NCBI RefSeq assembly: GCF_000331305.1
Contig: NZ_KB217478.1
Coordinates: forward strand, 4,418,761-4,482,760
Source of the DNA: Calothrix sp. PCC 7103
GTDB taxonomy: Bacteria > Cyanobacteriota > Cyanobacteriia > Cyanobacteriales > Nostocaceae
Reading direction: 5' to 3'
DNA: 64,000 nucleotides
Position numbers and translations under genes: made by a program. Shown piece by piece: positions 8,228 to 18,011 of the stretch. The first letter of the stretch is position 1; the number at the start of each line of letters is the position of its first letter. The notes beneath the pieces were generated by a model that searched no databases, was not told where the DNA came from, and saw only the letters and a program-made list of their open reading frames with translations.

Positions 8228-9352
8228 TTATTCAAAAAAATTTTGTAATTTTTGCCACCAGGTGATGTTGGTGTTTGAGATGGGTTTGTTTAGGTCTGAT
8301 ATGCTTGGGAATGTTGCTGATTTGTGAAAAAAGTGCTTCTTAAGGACTTTTGCTAGTTGGTTATTGTTTGCTCGTAGTCCTTCGTAGAAGAAGAGTACTT
8401 CTCCGTTGATGCCTTGAGAACGATTGTACTCAATTTTTTGGATTAATAGGTCTGGACTAATTATATATGAGCCTAGTTTGGTTAGTATACCCGGCGCCAT
8501 TCTTTGTAAGGTGCCTTTGAATTGTTGGGTTGTTGTGTCTACTATAGTTTTGTAGCTGTTGAAGTCTCTTCGATATATTTGGGGGTTGATTATATCGACT
8601 ATGTTCTGCTGTAACCAAGTGGGAGTGTCTTGTAAATATTCTTTGTACGCCCAATCATGTATGTTGGGTGAGATGGAAATTATTAAGTTGGGGTTGATTG
8701 CTTTGATTTGATGATAGAGTGATGCCCAAAATTGAGTTAATATATCCGCACGCCATTTTAACCATTGGGTATCTTTGGGGTTGGATGGGGGTTTTTTACC
8801 AAATGCGGAATAATAACGTTGTTGTGTTGCTGCGTCGTATCCACCCTCACACGGAAATGCTGGTAAACGGTCATCTCCCTGGATACCATCAATATCATAG
8901 TTATTTACAACTTCGAGAATAAGGTTGGACATAAACGCTTGTACGTTGGGGTCAAGTGCGTTTAACCACTCAAAACCGTTTTTCTTGAGTAAATTTCCTT
9001 GTATATCTCGTGCAGTCCATTCAGGTTTTTTCGCAAGCAACATTCCACCGTTGAGATTATACGAACTCGCAAACCCATATTCAAACCACGGTATTATTTT
9101 CAAGCCAACAGCATGTGCAGCTTCTATCACCTCAGCTAAAGGGTCACGTCCAATACACAGCGAACTAATTTCGACACCAAACGTTTCTCGCATAACTTGA
9201 CTTGGGTATTGAGTTGCAGCTTTATTCCACACCACACAGAAAACCACATTAAAACCAGTCTCAGCCAGAAACTCCATTGCCTCAACTATATTATCCCGCG
9301 AATTGAGAACAGAACTATCAGTAGTCGTCATCCAAACCCCACGTATCTCCAT
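8228..9352 (-). CDS. GHL10-family (DUF187-like) glycosyl hydrolase-type protein
   Basis: A 374-residue protein beginning MEIRGVWMTTTDSSVL, the characteristic start of the GHL10 / family 10-like glycosylhydrolases with a TIM-barrel fold. Supporting segments are LAETGFNVVFCVVWN, GLKIIPWFEYGF, WLNALDPNVQAF, YDIDGIQGDDRLPAF and ISISPNIHDWAYKEY. In relatives Asp/Glu residues at strand ends (here IDGIQGDD) are the likely catalytic centre. No signal peptide is seen, so the location is probably cytoplasmic unless exported otherwise. The substrate is unknown; some family members act on peptidoglycan-type glycans. It is divergent from the hydrolase gene at 9472. Confidence 0.82.
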   Translation of the reverse strand: MEIRGVWMTTTDSSVLNSRDNIVEAMEFLAETGFNVVFCVVWNKAATQYPSQVMRETFGVEISSLCIGRDPLAEVIEAAHAVGLKIIPWFEYGFASSYNLNGGMLLAKKPEWTARDIQGNLLKKNGFEWLNALDPNVQAFMSNLILEVVNNYDIDGIQGDDRLPAFPCEGGYDAATQQRYYSAFGKKPPSNPKDTQWLKWRADILTQFWASLYHQIKAINPNLIISISPNIHDWAYKEYLQDTPTWLQQNIVDIINPQIYRRDFNSYKTIVDTTTQQFKGTLQRMAPGILTKLGSYIISPDLLIQKIEYNRSQGINGEVLFFYEGLRANNNQLAKVLKKHFFHKSATFPSISDLNKPISNTNITWWQKLQNFFE

Positions 9353-9471
9353 GCTCTCCTCTCTGTGTCCTAATAGTCTCTGTGGTAATAATCCTAATTC
9401 TCAACCCATAGAAGTAGGATTTAAACTATAAAACAAGAAAAAATAACAAATAACCACTTCAGGGCAGAAAC

Positions 9472-10335
9472 ATGAATAACTGGCGCCACGAATATATGAT
9501 TACTAATGGTGTAAGACTACACTACGTGACCCAAGGGGAAGGACCCTTAATGCTCATGCTACATGGATTTCCAGAGTTTTGGTACTCCTGGCGCCATCAA
9601 ATACCCGAATTTGCCAAATATTATAAGGTCGTAGCACTGGACTTACGCGGTTACAACGATAGCGATAAGCCAAAAGCACAGTCTGCTTATACTATGGATG
9701 AACTAGTAAAAGACGTAGAAGGGGTAATTAAAGGACTGGGATATAACAAGTGTACGCTTGTAGGACATGATTGGGGTGGCGCCATTGCCTGGAATTTTGC
9801 TTATAAACATCCAGACATGTTAGACAAGCTAATAGTTCTCAACCTTCCACATCCTGCAAAATTTGCTGAAGGGTTACGCACACCTCAACAGATACAGCGT
9901 AGTTGGTATGTGTTTTTCTTTCAACTACCTTTATTACCAGAACTATTTGTTCAGTCTAATGACTACCAGTTTATCGAAACCGCTATCAAGGGTATGGCTG
10001 TTGATAAAAGTGCTTTCAGTCAAGCTGATATTGACGCTTATAAAGATGCAGCAGCTAAACGCGGCGCCTTAACTGCTACCATTAATTATTACAGAAATGC
10101 TTTTCAACCAAAGTTTTTTAATCAAACTTTTGGTGTGTTAGAAGTACCCACACTCATGATATGGGGTGAAAAAGATGACGCTTTGGGTAAAGAACTAACT
10201 TATGGTACCGAAGCGTATGTCAGAGACTTCCAAATTAAGTACATTCCTAATTGTAGCCACTGGGTACAGCAAGAACAGCCCAGTTTGGTAAATCAGTATA
10301 TGCGCGAATTTCTCGGTGTTGCCGCTTTTGTTTGA
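9472..10335 (+). CDS. Alpha/beta hydrolase, epoxide-hydrolase-like
   Basis: A 287-residue alpha/beta hydrolase. HGFPEFWYSWRHQ (oxyanion-hole region, residues 31-43), LDLRGYNDSDKP and the nucleophile elbow VGHDWGG (Asp at residue 100) are the signature of soluble epoxide hydrolases and related haloalkane dehalogenases. The cap domain follows (about 130-210), and a late CSHWVQQEQP supplies the catalytic His. The substrate cannot be read from sequence. It is transcribed alone. Two GGCGCC hexamers fall in its first 140 bp. Confidence 0.88.
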   Translation: MNNWRHEYMITNGVRLHYVTQGEGPLMLMLHGFPEFWYSWRHQIPEFAKYYKVVALDLRGYNDSDKPKAQSAYTMDELVKDVEGVIKGLGYNKCTLVGHDWGGAIAWNFAYKHPDMLDKLIVLNLPHPAKFAEGLRTPQQIQRSWYVFFFQLPLLPELFVQSNDYQFIETAIKGMAVDKSAFSQADIDAYKDAAAKRGALTATINYYRNAFQPKFFNQTFGVLEVPTLMIWGEKDDALGKELTYGTEAYVRDFQIKYIPNCSHWVQQEQPSLVNQYMREFLGVAAFV

Positions 10336-10763
10336 ATAATGCAAACGGCGCCTTCTTACTCTACTTCTACATAAGGCGTCTATATCTAAAGTAATAAATT
10401 TATATAAATTTATAATGATTACATTTCCACTCTATTATATTATTAAGAAGTTTGTAATTATGTCAGTATAAATACTTGTCAATATAACGATGATAAAATT
10501 ATAATCATGAAGAGAATTAATTATTAATGTTAAGAATATTTAAATAATTGTTTAAGAGTAATTAATTCAAATAATTAGAAAGAAGCTGCTTTGCTTACAG
10601 GGATTGGGTTTACAGATAATAAGAATAGATAATTGTCAAATTTTTTCATGAGAAAAATATGGACAGTTTATTAACTGAACTAATGACCTGAAAAGAAAAA
10701 GATGCGATAATGAAGCCGTGAGGAAAAAACGAAAGCATTATTGTTGATGCACGGGGGATTATT
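10336..10763. other. AT-rich intergenic region upstream of the pentapeptide gene
   Basis: About 430 bp. It starts with a weak GC-rich imperfect hairpin around GGCGCCTT...AAGGCGTC (10350-10380), a possible 3' end of the hydrolase transcript. The rest is strongly AT-rich and presumably holds the promoter of the gene at 10764. No RNA gene or small reading frame convinced me. Confidence 0.45.
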
Positions 10764-11219
10764 ATGAAAATGAAATTAATTGCGGCTGTGGTTCTAGCGA
10801 CTCCCCTATTTTTAGCTGGTACAGTAAGCGCACAGAGTTCAAACCAGTTACAACAGCTATTACAAACTGGTGAATGTATAAAATGTAATTTAGCAGGGGT
10901 TGACTTGAAAGGTGCCCATTTAATTGGCGCCGACTTACGTGGTGCTAATTTAAAAGGAGCAGACTTAAGTAAAGCTAACTTAGAAGGCGCCGATTTAACA
11001 GGGGCGAACCTGGAAGGTGCGAATCTAACTTCAGCTTTTGTTACGAACGTTAATTTTAAACAAGCTGACCTGGATAAGGTTAACTTTTCTCAGGCAACAA
11101 TTCACAATGCTAACGTTTATCAGGCATCGATGAACGATATGAATATTAACGATGCCGATATCTATGGTACTGGTATCGGTGTTGGTGGTGAAGACGCTGT
11201 AATTCCGGATTGGGATTAA
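10764..11219 (+). CDS. Secreted pentapeptide-repeat protein
   Basis: A 151-residue protein with an N-terminal signal peptide (MKMKLIAAVVLATPLFLAG, cleavage likely near VSAQS), so periplasmic or exported. From about residue 43 it contains consecutive A(D/N)LxX pentapeptides (GADLRGANLKGADLSKANLE and onward) forming a right-handed quadrilateral beta-helix. Function is unknown; a cysteine pair ECIKC (about residues 38-41) precedes the helix. The ATG follows ACGGGGG. A convergent and larger pentapeptide-repeat gene lies immediately downstream. Confidence 0.88.
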   Translation: MKMKLIAAVVLATPLFLAGTVSAQSSNQLQQLLQTGECIKCNLAGVDLKGAHLIGADLRGANLKGADLSKANLEGADLTGANLEGANLTSAFVTNVNFKQADLDKVNFSQATIHNANVYQASMNDMNINDADIYGTGIGVGGEDAVIPDWD

Positions 11220-11227
11220 TTATCGTA

Positions 11228-11249
11228 GCACAGGCATCCTTGCCTGTGC
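11228..11249. terminator. GCACAGGCA hairpin between convergent genes, copy 1
   Basis: A perfect 9-bp stem, GCACAGGCA-TCCT-TGCCTGTGC. It sits between the two pentapeptide-repeat genes and can serve both 3' ends. Related hairpins are at 28687-28708 and 44963-44983. Confidence 0.6.
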
Positions 11250-11261
11250 ATTGATTTTAAG

Positions 11262-12623
11262 CTAATTGAATGTACTTGATAAAGGGCTGAAAATAAGAGC
11301 GAACTCTCCGGGTTTGAATGTGTCCTCCCAGTTGGTAGGTAAACGTCGGGGGTTGGGGTTTTCTTTAGTAGGTACACGCATAAATATATATTCGCATTCG
11401 GCACCTTCGAGTTGGGTTTGAGGTGTTATACCCCAGTTGTCTATATAGGCACCTGTAAGAATTGCGGTGCGAAAGTCTGTATTATCAACTTGGGAGCGCA
11501 TTAAGTTTGCTCTCATTAAATTAGCGTTACGTAAGTCGCTGTTGTTTAGTTTGGCGCCAACTAAGGTAGAATCTATCAAGTTTGCTGCACGTAAATTTAA
11601 ACCTTGCAAGTCCCAACCATCAAAGTTTCGGTTGTGGAGGTCTTTGTGGACTACAATTTTTCTAATTGCTGGATTTGCGAGATAACTTTTACCTACAACT
11701 GCTTGGTTTAGCTTTTTAACTTCAAACCAACAGGTACGTGTTAAATTGGCTCTTAGAAAGTTTGCATTTTTGACTGAAGCGCGTGTAAAGTCAGCATCGG
11801 TAAGATTTGCGTCTTGAAAATTGGTACCGTAACGAGTAACTGTTGATAAAGCTAAGTTACGAATTGCGCTTTGTTTTTCGTCTTCAAATAAGGCACGACA
11901 ACCCACATACGCGGATAGTAGAATTACAATTACGGCAATTGCTACAGCAACTCCTCCAGCAAGTGGGTTAACTCTTGCTGCCATTACAGCCATGATTCCA
12001 GAAAGTGCTGCTGCAATAGAAATGGCTATAGTGACGGCAATCATTCCAGCTATGGTACCAGCAAGTGCTACGGCGCCTGCTATTGTAACGGTACCAAGAA
12101 TAGTCGCAACAACTCCTACGGTGCCTGTGACAATGACAGCTACAACTTGCGCTAACTCCATTGCTCCAGCATGTGCAGTACCACCTGCCCATGTAACAGC
12201 TACAATTCCTGCCCATCCAACTGCTGCAAGTCCAGCGCACGTTACCGATAACGCCATAAATCCAAATGCAGCACTAACTCCTCGAAACAGAGTAATCAAA
12301 AAGAATATCAGTAATACAGCTAAACTAACAATACCAACATAAAGGTTTTCACGATTGGTATCGAGTAATAAAATTCCGACTAATGAGCCACCTATTGCTG
12401 AAAGTAAACCAGATAAAGCCGAAAGTAGTAACGCAGTGAATACTAAGACAATCGCCCAGCGTTTTTGTAGTCCTGTTTTAGCGTGACTAAAGTTTGCACC
12501 TTCTAAATTAGCATTACTAAAGTCTACACCTCGGATATTCGAGTAAGAGAAGTCGGCGCCACTAAGGTCTTTGCCTTTAAAGGATTTACCTCTGAGCTTC
12601 GCACGGCGATAATCTTGAGCCAT
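11262..12623 (-). CDS. Membrane protein with pentapeptide repeats flanking a Gly/Ala-rich transmembrane core
   Basis: A 453-residue protein. Residues about 5-48 are pentapeptide repeats (SGADFSYSNIRGVDFSNANL). Residues about 55-240 form a run of hydrophobic, Ala/Gly/Val-rich helices. The C-terminal part again carries pentapeptides (TNFQDANLTDADFTRASVKN, then NLIDSTLVGAKLNNSDLRNA). The split arrangement suggests the beta-helical parts lie on one side of the inner membrane. Function unknown; the family is common in filamentous cyanobacteria. No operon partner. Confidence 0.85.
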   Translation of the reverse strand: MAQDYRRAKLRGKSFKGKDLSGADFSYSNIRGVDFSNANLEGANFSHAKTGLQKRWAIVLVFTALLLSALSGLLSAIGGSLVGILLLDTNRENLYVGIVSLAVLLIFFLITLFRGVSAAFGFMALSVTCAGLAAVGWAGIVAVTWAGGTAHAGAMELAQVVAVIVTGTVGVVATILGTVTIAGAVALAGTIAGMIAVTIAISIAAALSGIMAVMAARVNPLAGGVAVAIAVIVILLSAYVGCRALFEDEKQSAIRNLALSTVTRYGTNFQDANLTDADFTRASVKNANFLRANLTRTCWFEVKKLNQAVVGKSYLANPAIRKIVVHKDLHNRNFDGWDLQGLNLRAANLIDSTLVGAKLNNSDLRNANLMRANLMRSQVDNTDFRTAILTGAYIDNWGITPQTQLEGAECEYIFMRVPTKENPNPRRLPTNWEDTFKPGEFALIFSPLSSTFN

Positions 12624-12783
12624 GTAAATTTACAACAGAGTTGGAACAATCAAAATACGTTTGTAGGATAACATTTTACAAACATGTTTTTGCCACTGTA
12701 ACCTTTTATAAAGATGTTCTTATCTATTATAATTTGTTGATAGCTATTAATACTTAGTACTAGTAGGTGAGGCATAGCCCTAC

Positions 12784-13359
12784 TTACAGAAAAGAGCAGG
12801 TAACCTGTACAGCTTTTTCGAGTAATCGCTGGTACTCTTTATCTTTAATACGATAGGCGCCAAATCTTTCGAGGTGTGGGTTCATCATTTGGGCATCGAA
12901 TAATACAAATTTTCGTGCTTGTAAGTGTTGCACAAGTTTGACCATTGCGACTTTAGAGGCATCTGGAATATTGAAGAACATTGACTCACCAATAAAGGCG
13001 CCGTTGATAACAATACCTAAGATACCACCAGCGAGTTCCGAGCCGAGCCAAGTTTCATAGCTATGTGCCCAACCTGCTTGGTTGAGGTTTAAGTATACAT
13101 CTTTTAACTCGTCAGAAATCCAAGTAGTATCCCGGTTCGCACAACCTTCTACTACCGCTGGGAAATTCCGGTTAATTGCTACACTGAATGTATCTTTGTT
13201 CAAAACTCGACGTAGAGACTTAGGATAACGGAAGCGTTCATCAAGAGGAATAAGAGTACGGTCACGACTTTGGTACCAACCCAGGTGATTATCATCATCA
13301 GCCATGAGAAAATAGCCTTGAGCGTAACCGTGAATAATACTATCAACGTCGTACTGCAT
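12784..13359 (-). CDS. aat: Leucyl/phenylalanyl-tRNA--protein transferase
   Basis: A 191-residue cytoplasmic transferase that adds Leu or Phe to N-terminal Lys/Arg of proteins, creating an N-degron for ClpS/ClpAP. Family segments seen: IIHGYAQGYFLMAD near the start, NRDTTWISDEL, the core AGWAHSYETW with GSELAGGILGI, and GESMFFNIPDASKVAM. Size fits the cyanobacterial form. It is divergent from the small gene at 13403, with 43 bp shared by both promoters. Confidence 0.94.
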   Translation of the reverse strand: MQYDVDSIIHGYAQGYFLMADDDNHLGWYQSRDRTLIPLDERFRYPKSLRRVLNKDTFSVAINRNFPAVVEGCANRDTTWISDELKDVYLNLNQAGWAHSYETWLGSELAGGILGIVINGAFIGESMFFNIPDASKVAMVKLVQHLQARKFVLFDAQMMNPHLERFGAYRIKDKEYQRLLEKAVQVTCSFL

Positions 13360-13402
13360 AAGAATAGTAGTCTTCTAATAAAAATAGCTATATGCAATCC
13401 TT

Positions 13403-13735
13403 ATGACAGAACCAATTCCAGCTATAACTTTATTACCTGCTTCTGACCCAATACAAGAAGGTCGTTGGCTACAACAAAATTTACATCAATGGCTTGATAG
13501 CCAGTTTATCCCTGAAGCGGTGAACCAAAAAATTGCGGAGCGGGCAGCGCAAATCTTTATACGTCAACGTATGGAAGGGGAAAATGACCTCGGCTCTTTG
13601 GTTTTAGCAATTGTAACCGAGATGCAGGCGTTTGATTTTTCTAAAAGTTTCTATGGAGAGTTTGCTATTGCTAATGCAGTCAGCGATATTCTCTTAGAAA
13701 GTTTAGGTATTGATAATAAGTGTTGCGGACAATAA
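13403..13735 (+). CDS. Conserved cyanobacterial protein, unknown function
   Basis: A 110-residue acidic, helical protein (EGRWLQQNLHQWLDSQFIPE, IAERAAQIFIRQRMEGENDL). No signal peptide, membrane segment or known domain. A clear ATG with clean coding sequence and conserved-looking composition support a real gene. It is followed by an inverted repeat shared with convergent rpsN. The C-terminal CC pair (NKCCGQ) is a minor curiosity. Confidence 0.7.
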   Translation: MTEPIPAITLLPASDPIQEGRWLQQNLHQWLDSQFIPEAVNQKIAERAAQIFIRQRMEGENDLGSLVLAIVTEMQAFDFSKSFYGEFAIANAVSDILLESLGIDNKCCGQ

Positions 13736-13736
13736 C

Positions 13737-13787
13737 AGTGCTGAGTAGAAAAGCAAAGTTAAAACTCAGTACTCAGAACTCAGCACT
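13737..13787. repeat. Inverted repeat AGTGCTGAGT...ACTCAGCACT between convergent genes
   Basis: The 10-bp arms (13737-13746 and 13778-13787) are exact complements, with an extra ACTCAGTACTCAG between them. A comparable GTGCTGAGT...ACTCAGCAC pair occurs at about 57680-57722 beside fmt. It could form a bidirectional 3' hairpin. Confidence 0.6.
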
Positions 13788-13797
13788 TTTAACTCTC

Positions 13798-14100
13798 TTA
13801 CCAGCTTGATTTTACTACACCTGGTAGTAAACCTTGGTGTGCCCATTCACGTAATACGTTACGGGAAAGACCAAAATCACGGTAGTATCCTCTTGGGCGA
13901 CCTGTTACCCAGCAACGGTTATGCTGACGGGTGGGTGCGCTGTTACGAGGTAGTTGTTGAATTTTACGGTGAATTTCCAACTTTTGTAGTGGGTTTTCGG
14001 TTGTTCTGAACTCATCGAGTAAAGCTTCACGCTTTGCTGCGTACTTTTCAACCATTTTCGTGCGCTTTTTCTCGCGCTCTATCATGCTCTTCTTTGCCAT
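13798..14100 (-). CDS. rpsN: 30S ribosomal protein S14
   Basis: A 100-residue ribosomal protein of the small-subunit head. It begins [20 protein letters not shown] and ends with the hallmark [20 protein letters not shown] and [11 protein letters not shown]. It is the long form without the zinc CxxC pairs. It follows nth on the same strand; the order serS-rseP-nth-rpsN recurs in cyanobacteria, but a 97-bp gap and a hairpin repeat separate it from nth, so it may have its own promoter. Confidence 0.97.
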   Translation of the reverse strand: MAKKSMIEREKKRTKMVEKYAAKREALLDEFRTTENPLQKLEIHRKIQQLPRNSAPTRQHNRCWVTGRPRGYYRDFGLSRNVLREWAHQGLLPGVVKSSW

Positions 14101-14171
14101 TACAGTCTCAAGATTAATTTTTTGACAGCATTCCCTATTCTACACATTAATTTGTGGGGACGCGATTAATT

Positions 14172-14201
14172 TGTAGAGACCGTACATGTACGATCTTTAC
14201 A
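14172..14201. repeat. GTAGAGAC-type hairpin, copy 1
   Basis: TGTAGAGACCGTACAT pairs with ATGTACGATCTTTACA in an imperfect palindrome. It overlaps the 3' end of nth (stop at 14197). Relatives occur at 57085-57116 (near-perfect) and, more weakly, at 63474-63502. Confidence 0.55.
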
Positions 14202-14868
14202 TTGTGCCTGGTAATAATTTCCTTCCTATGGGACATAAAGGCGCCAGTTCACAAGCTTCACATGCGGGTTTTCTGGCTTTACATATTGCTCTACCATGAT
14301 ATATCAACCGTATCGACCAGTTTTCCCAGTCTCGTTGTGGTAATAATTTCATTAAGTCGCGTTCGATACGGATGGGGTCTTCGTGTTTTGTAAAACCGAG
14401 TCGGTTACTAAGGCGAGTTACATGAGTGTCAACTGTAACTCCGGCGTTAATACCAAATGCGTGTGCTAAGACAACGTTTGCCGTTTTTCTGGCAACTCCT
14501 GGCAGCTTTAATAAATCATCCATTCGATTAGGCACTTGCGAGTTAAAATCTTGAACTATCATTCGACAGGCGCCTTGGATGTTTTTGGCTTTGTTGCGAA
14601 AAAAGCCTGTGGTTCTCACTAATTCCTCGATTTCCGCAATGTCAGCTTCTGCCATACTTTTCGCGTCTGGAAAACGCGCAAATAAAGCTGGTGTAACTTT
14701 ATTTACACGTTCATCTGTACATTGTGCTGATAGAATTGTGGCTACCAGTAGTTGTACAGGGCTTGAATAGTTTAAAGAACAGGTCGCGTCTGGGTATAAA
14801 CGATTTAAGCGGACGAGTACTTCAAGTGCCCGTTGTTTGTTAGATGACCGATTGCGAGTAAGGTTCAC
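14197..14868 (-). CDS. nth: Endonuclease III
   Basis: A 223-residue DNA glycosylase/AP lyase for oxidised pyrimidines. The HhH motif LPGVARKTANVV contains the catalytic Lys, VDTHVTRLSNRL carries the catalytic Asp, and the C-terminus has the [4Fe-4S] loop C-x6-C-x2-C-x5-C (CKARKPACEACELAPLC). Its ATG overlaps the rseP stop by 4 bp (ATGA), so the two are translationally coupled. Confidence 0.97.
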   Translation of the reverse strand: MNLTRNRSSNKQRALEVLVRLNRLYPDATCSLNYSSPVQLLVATILSAQCTDERVNKVTPALFARFPDAKSMAEADIAEIEELVRTTGFFRNKAKNIQGACRMIVQDFNSQVPNRMDDLLKLPGVARKTANVVLAHAFGINAGVTVDTHVTRLSNRLGFTKHEDPIRIERDLMKLLPQRDWENWSIRLIYHGRAICKARKPACEACELAPLCPIGRKLLPGTM

Positions 14869-15932
14869 TGAAATAATGCTTCTTTGACAATTAGAAAAAT
14901 GCCTAATCCTAAAAGTAACACTAAACCTGTTTGCATAACACCATCTTGAATACGGGTAGGTAAGGGTTTACCACGTAATCCTTCAATTAACAAAAATGCT
15001 AGTTGTCCACCATCTAAAGCTGGTAGGGGCAATATGTTGATGATGGCTAAGTTGATGCTGATAAGTGCAGCAAAGGTGAACAAGTTACCCGCATCATTTT
15101 GAGCAATATTGGCGCCCATCTTGACAATTTTGACAGGTCCTGCTACTTGTCCGGCGGTTTCACCAAATTTAGTGACTAGCTGTCCAAAACCTTGAACGAT
15201 GCCAAAAAATATCTGCTGGTAACGATTTGCGGCGATACTCAAAATTTCAGCGATATTTCCGGTGTGGCGATAAATGGGTTTACCGTTGGGTGAGATAAGT
15301 TTAATCCCAATTATGCCGTTACCATCTTTATCAGCTTCGGGAGTCAGTTTAAAGCTGAGTTGTTCTTGTTCGCGCTGAATTTTTACATCTAACTCTTGAT
15401 TAGCACGAGTTTGAATTTGTTGCCTGAGTACTGACAATGCCTCTTTAGAAGCAGGAATTTCCTGATTATTAACAGCGAGAATAATGTCACCGTCTCTAAT
15501 ACCCGCTTGGTAAGCAATAGATGTTTCCGAAGCTGGCTGGACTATGGCGCCAGGTTGAAAGTTAAAACCTTCAGGGACTCCAACAATTCCGAACTGTAAA
15601 GCGAGTAATAAGTAAGCAAATATTAAATTGGCGATTACACCCGCACTGATAACAATCGCCCGGTCTAAAATTGGACGGTTACGCAGTAAATTTGGGTCTT
15701 GGGGAGGGATATCGCTATCCGGGTCATCATCTGGAAACCCGACGAAACCACCTAACGGGAAAGCACGAACTGCATACTCGGTTTCCAGACCTTGGTATTT
15801 CCAGATTATTGGTCCAAAGCCTAACGAAAAGCGGTTAACATAAATACCTTGTGACCTTGCTGCTATAAAATGACCTAGTTCATGAACTAGGATTAAAACA
15901 GCTAAGACTGCGATTGCCGCTAAAAATGACAT
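14865..15932 (-). CDS. rseP: Site-2 intramembrane metalloprotease
   Basis: A 355-residue integral membrane zinc protease. VHELGHFIAA (HExxH) lies in the first membrane helix. A PDZ domain follows (AGIRDGDIILAVNNQEI, about 140-220), and NILPLPALDGGQL (the NxxPxPxLDGG motif) supplies the third zinc ligand. It cleaves membrane-bound substrates such as anti-sigma factors. It overlaps nth by 4 bp and follows serS at 127 bp on the same strand. There is one PDZ domain rather than the two of E. coli RseP, as is usual in cyanobacteria. Confidence 0.94.
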   Translation of the reverse strand: MSFLAAIAVLAVLILVHELGHFIAARSQGIYVNRFSLGFGPIIWKYQGLETEYAVRAFPLGGFVGFPDDDPDSDIPPQDPNLLRNRPILDRAIVISAGVIANLIFAYLLLALQFGIVGVPEGFNFQPGAIVQPASETSIAYQAGIRDGDIILAVNNQEIPASKEALSVLRQQIQTRANQELDVKIQREQEQLSFKLTPEADKDGNGIIGIKLISPNGKPIYRHTGNIAEILSIAANRYQQIFFGIVQGFGQLVTKFGETAGQVAGPVKIVKMGANIAQNDAGNLFTFAALISINLAIINILPLPALDGGQLAFLLIEGLRGKPLPTRIQDGVMQTGLVLLLGLGIFLIVKEALFQ

Positions 15933-16059
15933 AGAGTGAACTTTAATTAATCTTTTAGGACGCTATATTTCCATTCTAAAGCCAGTAACTAGCTCTCACC
16001 TCTACAGAATGTATTATTTGGGGCAATATTATGATGAACGGGTGTAACGCATAGGCTCT

Positions 16060-17340
16060 CTAAAGCACTTCGCGTCCTAGGTATGGTTGTAAAGCTTCGG
16101 GAATCCGTACAGTTCCATCAGCTTGTTGGTAGTTTTCTAAAATAGCTGCCATTGTTCTGCCAATGGCTAAACCTGAACCATTAAGTGTGTGAACATAAGA
16201 GGTTCCTTTTTTTCCAGCTTCTTTAAAGCGAATGTCTCCACGTCTTGCTTGGAAGTCCATAAAGTTGGAGCAACTGGAAATTTCCCGGTATTTTTCTGAG
16301 GAAGGTAACCAAACTTCTAAATCATAGGTTTTTGCCGCACCAAAACCTAAATCACCTGTGCATAACTCTATAACCCGGTAGGGTAATTTCAATGCCTGTA
16401 ATATAGCTTCGGCATTGCCTACTAATTTTTCGAGTTCTTCAAACGAGGTGCTAGGGTTTACGAATTTGACAAGTTCAACTTTGTTAAATTGATGTAAACG
16501 TATTAAACCTCGCATATCGCGTCCATAGCTTCCTGCTTCACGTCGAAAACAGGGGGTATAAGCACAGTGATAGATGGGTAAATTTTCTGCTGCTAAGATT
16601 TCTCCTCGATAAAGGTTTGTGACGGGTACTTCTGCTGTAGGTATTAGCCATAAGTCATCTGCCGCACACTTAAAGCTTTCTTCTGCGAATTTTGGCAGTT
16701 GTCCTGTTGCTGTTAGTGATTCGGTATTAACTAAAATTGGTGGAATTACTTCTATATATCCGGCGCCTATTTGAGTGTTGAGCATAAATTGTATCAATGC
16801 TCGTTCTAATGCAGCGCCTGCTCCAATAAGTGTAACAAAGCGGCTTTGAGCTACTTTTACCGCGCGTTCAACATTCATTATTCCGATTTTCTCAGCAATT
16901 TCCCAGTGAGGGATAATACTTTTGTCTTGAGGTATATACTCAGTACCCCATTTTCTAACTTCTACATTTTCATCTTCGTTTTTGCCAACAGGTGTAGATT
17001 CACTGGGCAAATTCGGCAGTGCGAGTAAAAATTCTTGAATTCGGTCTTTTATTTCTTTTTCTTGTGGTTCTAATGAACTAATTTGTTCTTTAACAGATTT
17101 GCCTTCTTCTTTTAACGTAGCGATTTCAGTAGATGACGGGTTGGAACCTGCTTTAATTTTTTGGGGAATTAATGCGGCAATCTCGTTTCCGCGTGCTTGA
17201 AGTTGATTTCGGGTTGCTTCGATGGAGCGTTGCTGTTTATCTAACTCTAGTATGGGTTGAATATCAAAATTACCGCCGCGCGTGTTTAAGCGCTGCTGTA
17301 CTAATTCTGGATTTTCTCGTATTTGCTTGATATCTAGCAC
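16060..17340 (-). CDS. serS: Seryl-tRNA synthetase
   Basis: A 426-residue class II synthetase. The N-terminus [20 protein letters not shown] begins the tRNA-binding coiled-coil arm (to about residue 110). The catalytic core shows [20 protein letters not shown] (motif 2) and [18 protein letters not shown] (motif 3). Length is typical. It heads the run serS-rseP-nth-rpsN. Confidence 0.97.
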   Translation of the reverse strand: MLDIKQIRENPELVQQRLNTRGGNFDIQPILELDKQQRSIEATRNQLQARGNEIAALIPQKIKAGSNPSSTEIATLKEEGKSVKEQISSLEPQEKEIKDRIQEFLLALPNLPSESTPVGKNEDENVEVRKWGTEYIPQDKSIIPHWEIAEKIGIMNVERAVKVAQSRFVTLIGAGAALERALIQFMLNTQIGAGYIEVIPPILVNTESLTATGQLPKFAEESFKCAADDLWLIPTAEVPVTNLYRGEILAAENLPIYHCAYTPCFRREAGSYGRDMRGLIRLHQFNKVELVKFVNPSTSFEELEKLVGNAEAILQALKLPYRVIELCTGDLGFGAAKTYDLEVWLPSSEKYREISSCSNFMDFQARRGDIRFKEAGKKGTSYVHTLNGSGLAIGRTMAAILENYQQADGTVRIPEALQPYLGREVL

Positions 17341-17450
17341 AAGTTTTCTCTAGCTCTAACTATCTAAATAATTAATATCGTATTGCCAATACACCACCAT
17401 ATATTAATTTTGGCTTAATATGACGCAAATAAAGTATAGTACATTGCAAT

Positions 17451-18011
17451 TTATTTTGTAATTCGATTTAGTAACCAGATTGACCCAATTAGTCCGGCAA
17501 AGTGTGCAGAAACTGTATTGGTATTGGCTTGGACTACAAATATATCTAGTGGTTGTATAACTCGACTAGGGTCAAGTTGGGTGATGACACCTGGTTGGGT
17601 TGATGTTAAAGCTTTGGTTAGTAGTACACCTACAATTGCCTGGGCGCCGACAAGAGTTAGCAAAATACCTACTAGGTGTACGATTAAGCCTAAACGCACA
17701 ACTTGAACCGTTTCTAGTTTACGAGGACGGTTATTGGAGTTTGGAGAATCAAGTCGTCTACCAATTTGAACATATCGAAAGGAAATAAAAATGCCTACAC
17801 CCAAGGCAACAAGTCCACTAATGGCAAAAAATACACCTAGTCCGGCGCCAGTGTTAGGAGATGCATTTGCTGGTCTTGGGCTAATGCTGGCAAATAGTAA
17901 AATTCCGCCAGAAACAACACCTAGAACTAATTGTGCCCAAAAAGTAATCCAACCGATACGGCGGAAAAGTTGTGCAATTGCGCGCAGTTGAGAATCGTAT
18001 TTTTCTGTCAT
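17451..18011 (-). CDS. DUF3611 membrane protein
   Basis: A 186-residue protein using the ATG at 18011; an upstream GTG at 18059 would add 16 residues. It has four hydrophobic helices: FWAQLVLGVVSGGILLF, the Gly/Ala-rich GLGVFFAISGLVALGVGIF, VVRLGLIVHLVGILLTLVG and AHFAGLIGSIWLL. This matches DUF3611, found in cyanobacteria and plastids and expected in thylakoid or plasma membrane. Function is not established. It is co-directional with serS but 110 bp upstream. Confidence 0.75.
   Translation of the reverse strand: MTEKYDSQLRAIAQLFRRIGWITFWAQLVLGVVSGGILLFASISPRPANASPNTGAGLGVFFAISGLVALGVGIFISFRYVQIGRRLDSPNSNNRPRKLETVQVVRLGLIVHLVGILLTLVGAQAIVGVLLTKALTSTQPGVITQLDPSRVIQPLDIFVVQANTNTVSAHFAGLIGSIWLLNRITK

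Noticed and set aside
11992-12342. 116-codon frame rich in Ala/Thr/Pro opposite the pentapeptide membrane protein
   Set aside because: Mirror of the Gly/Ala-rich membrane helices in the real gene. No ribosome site.
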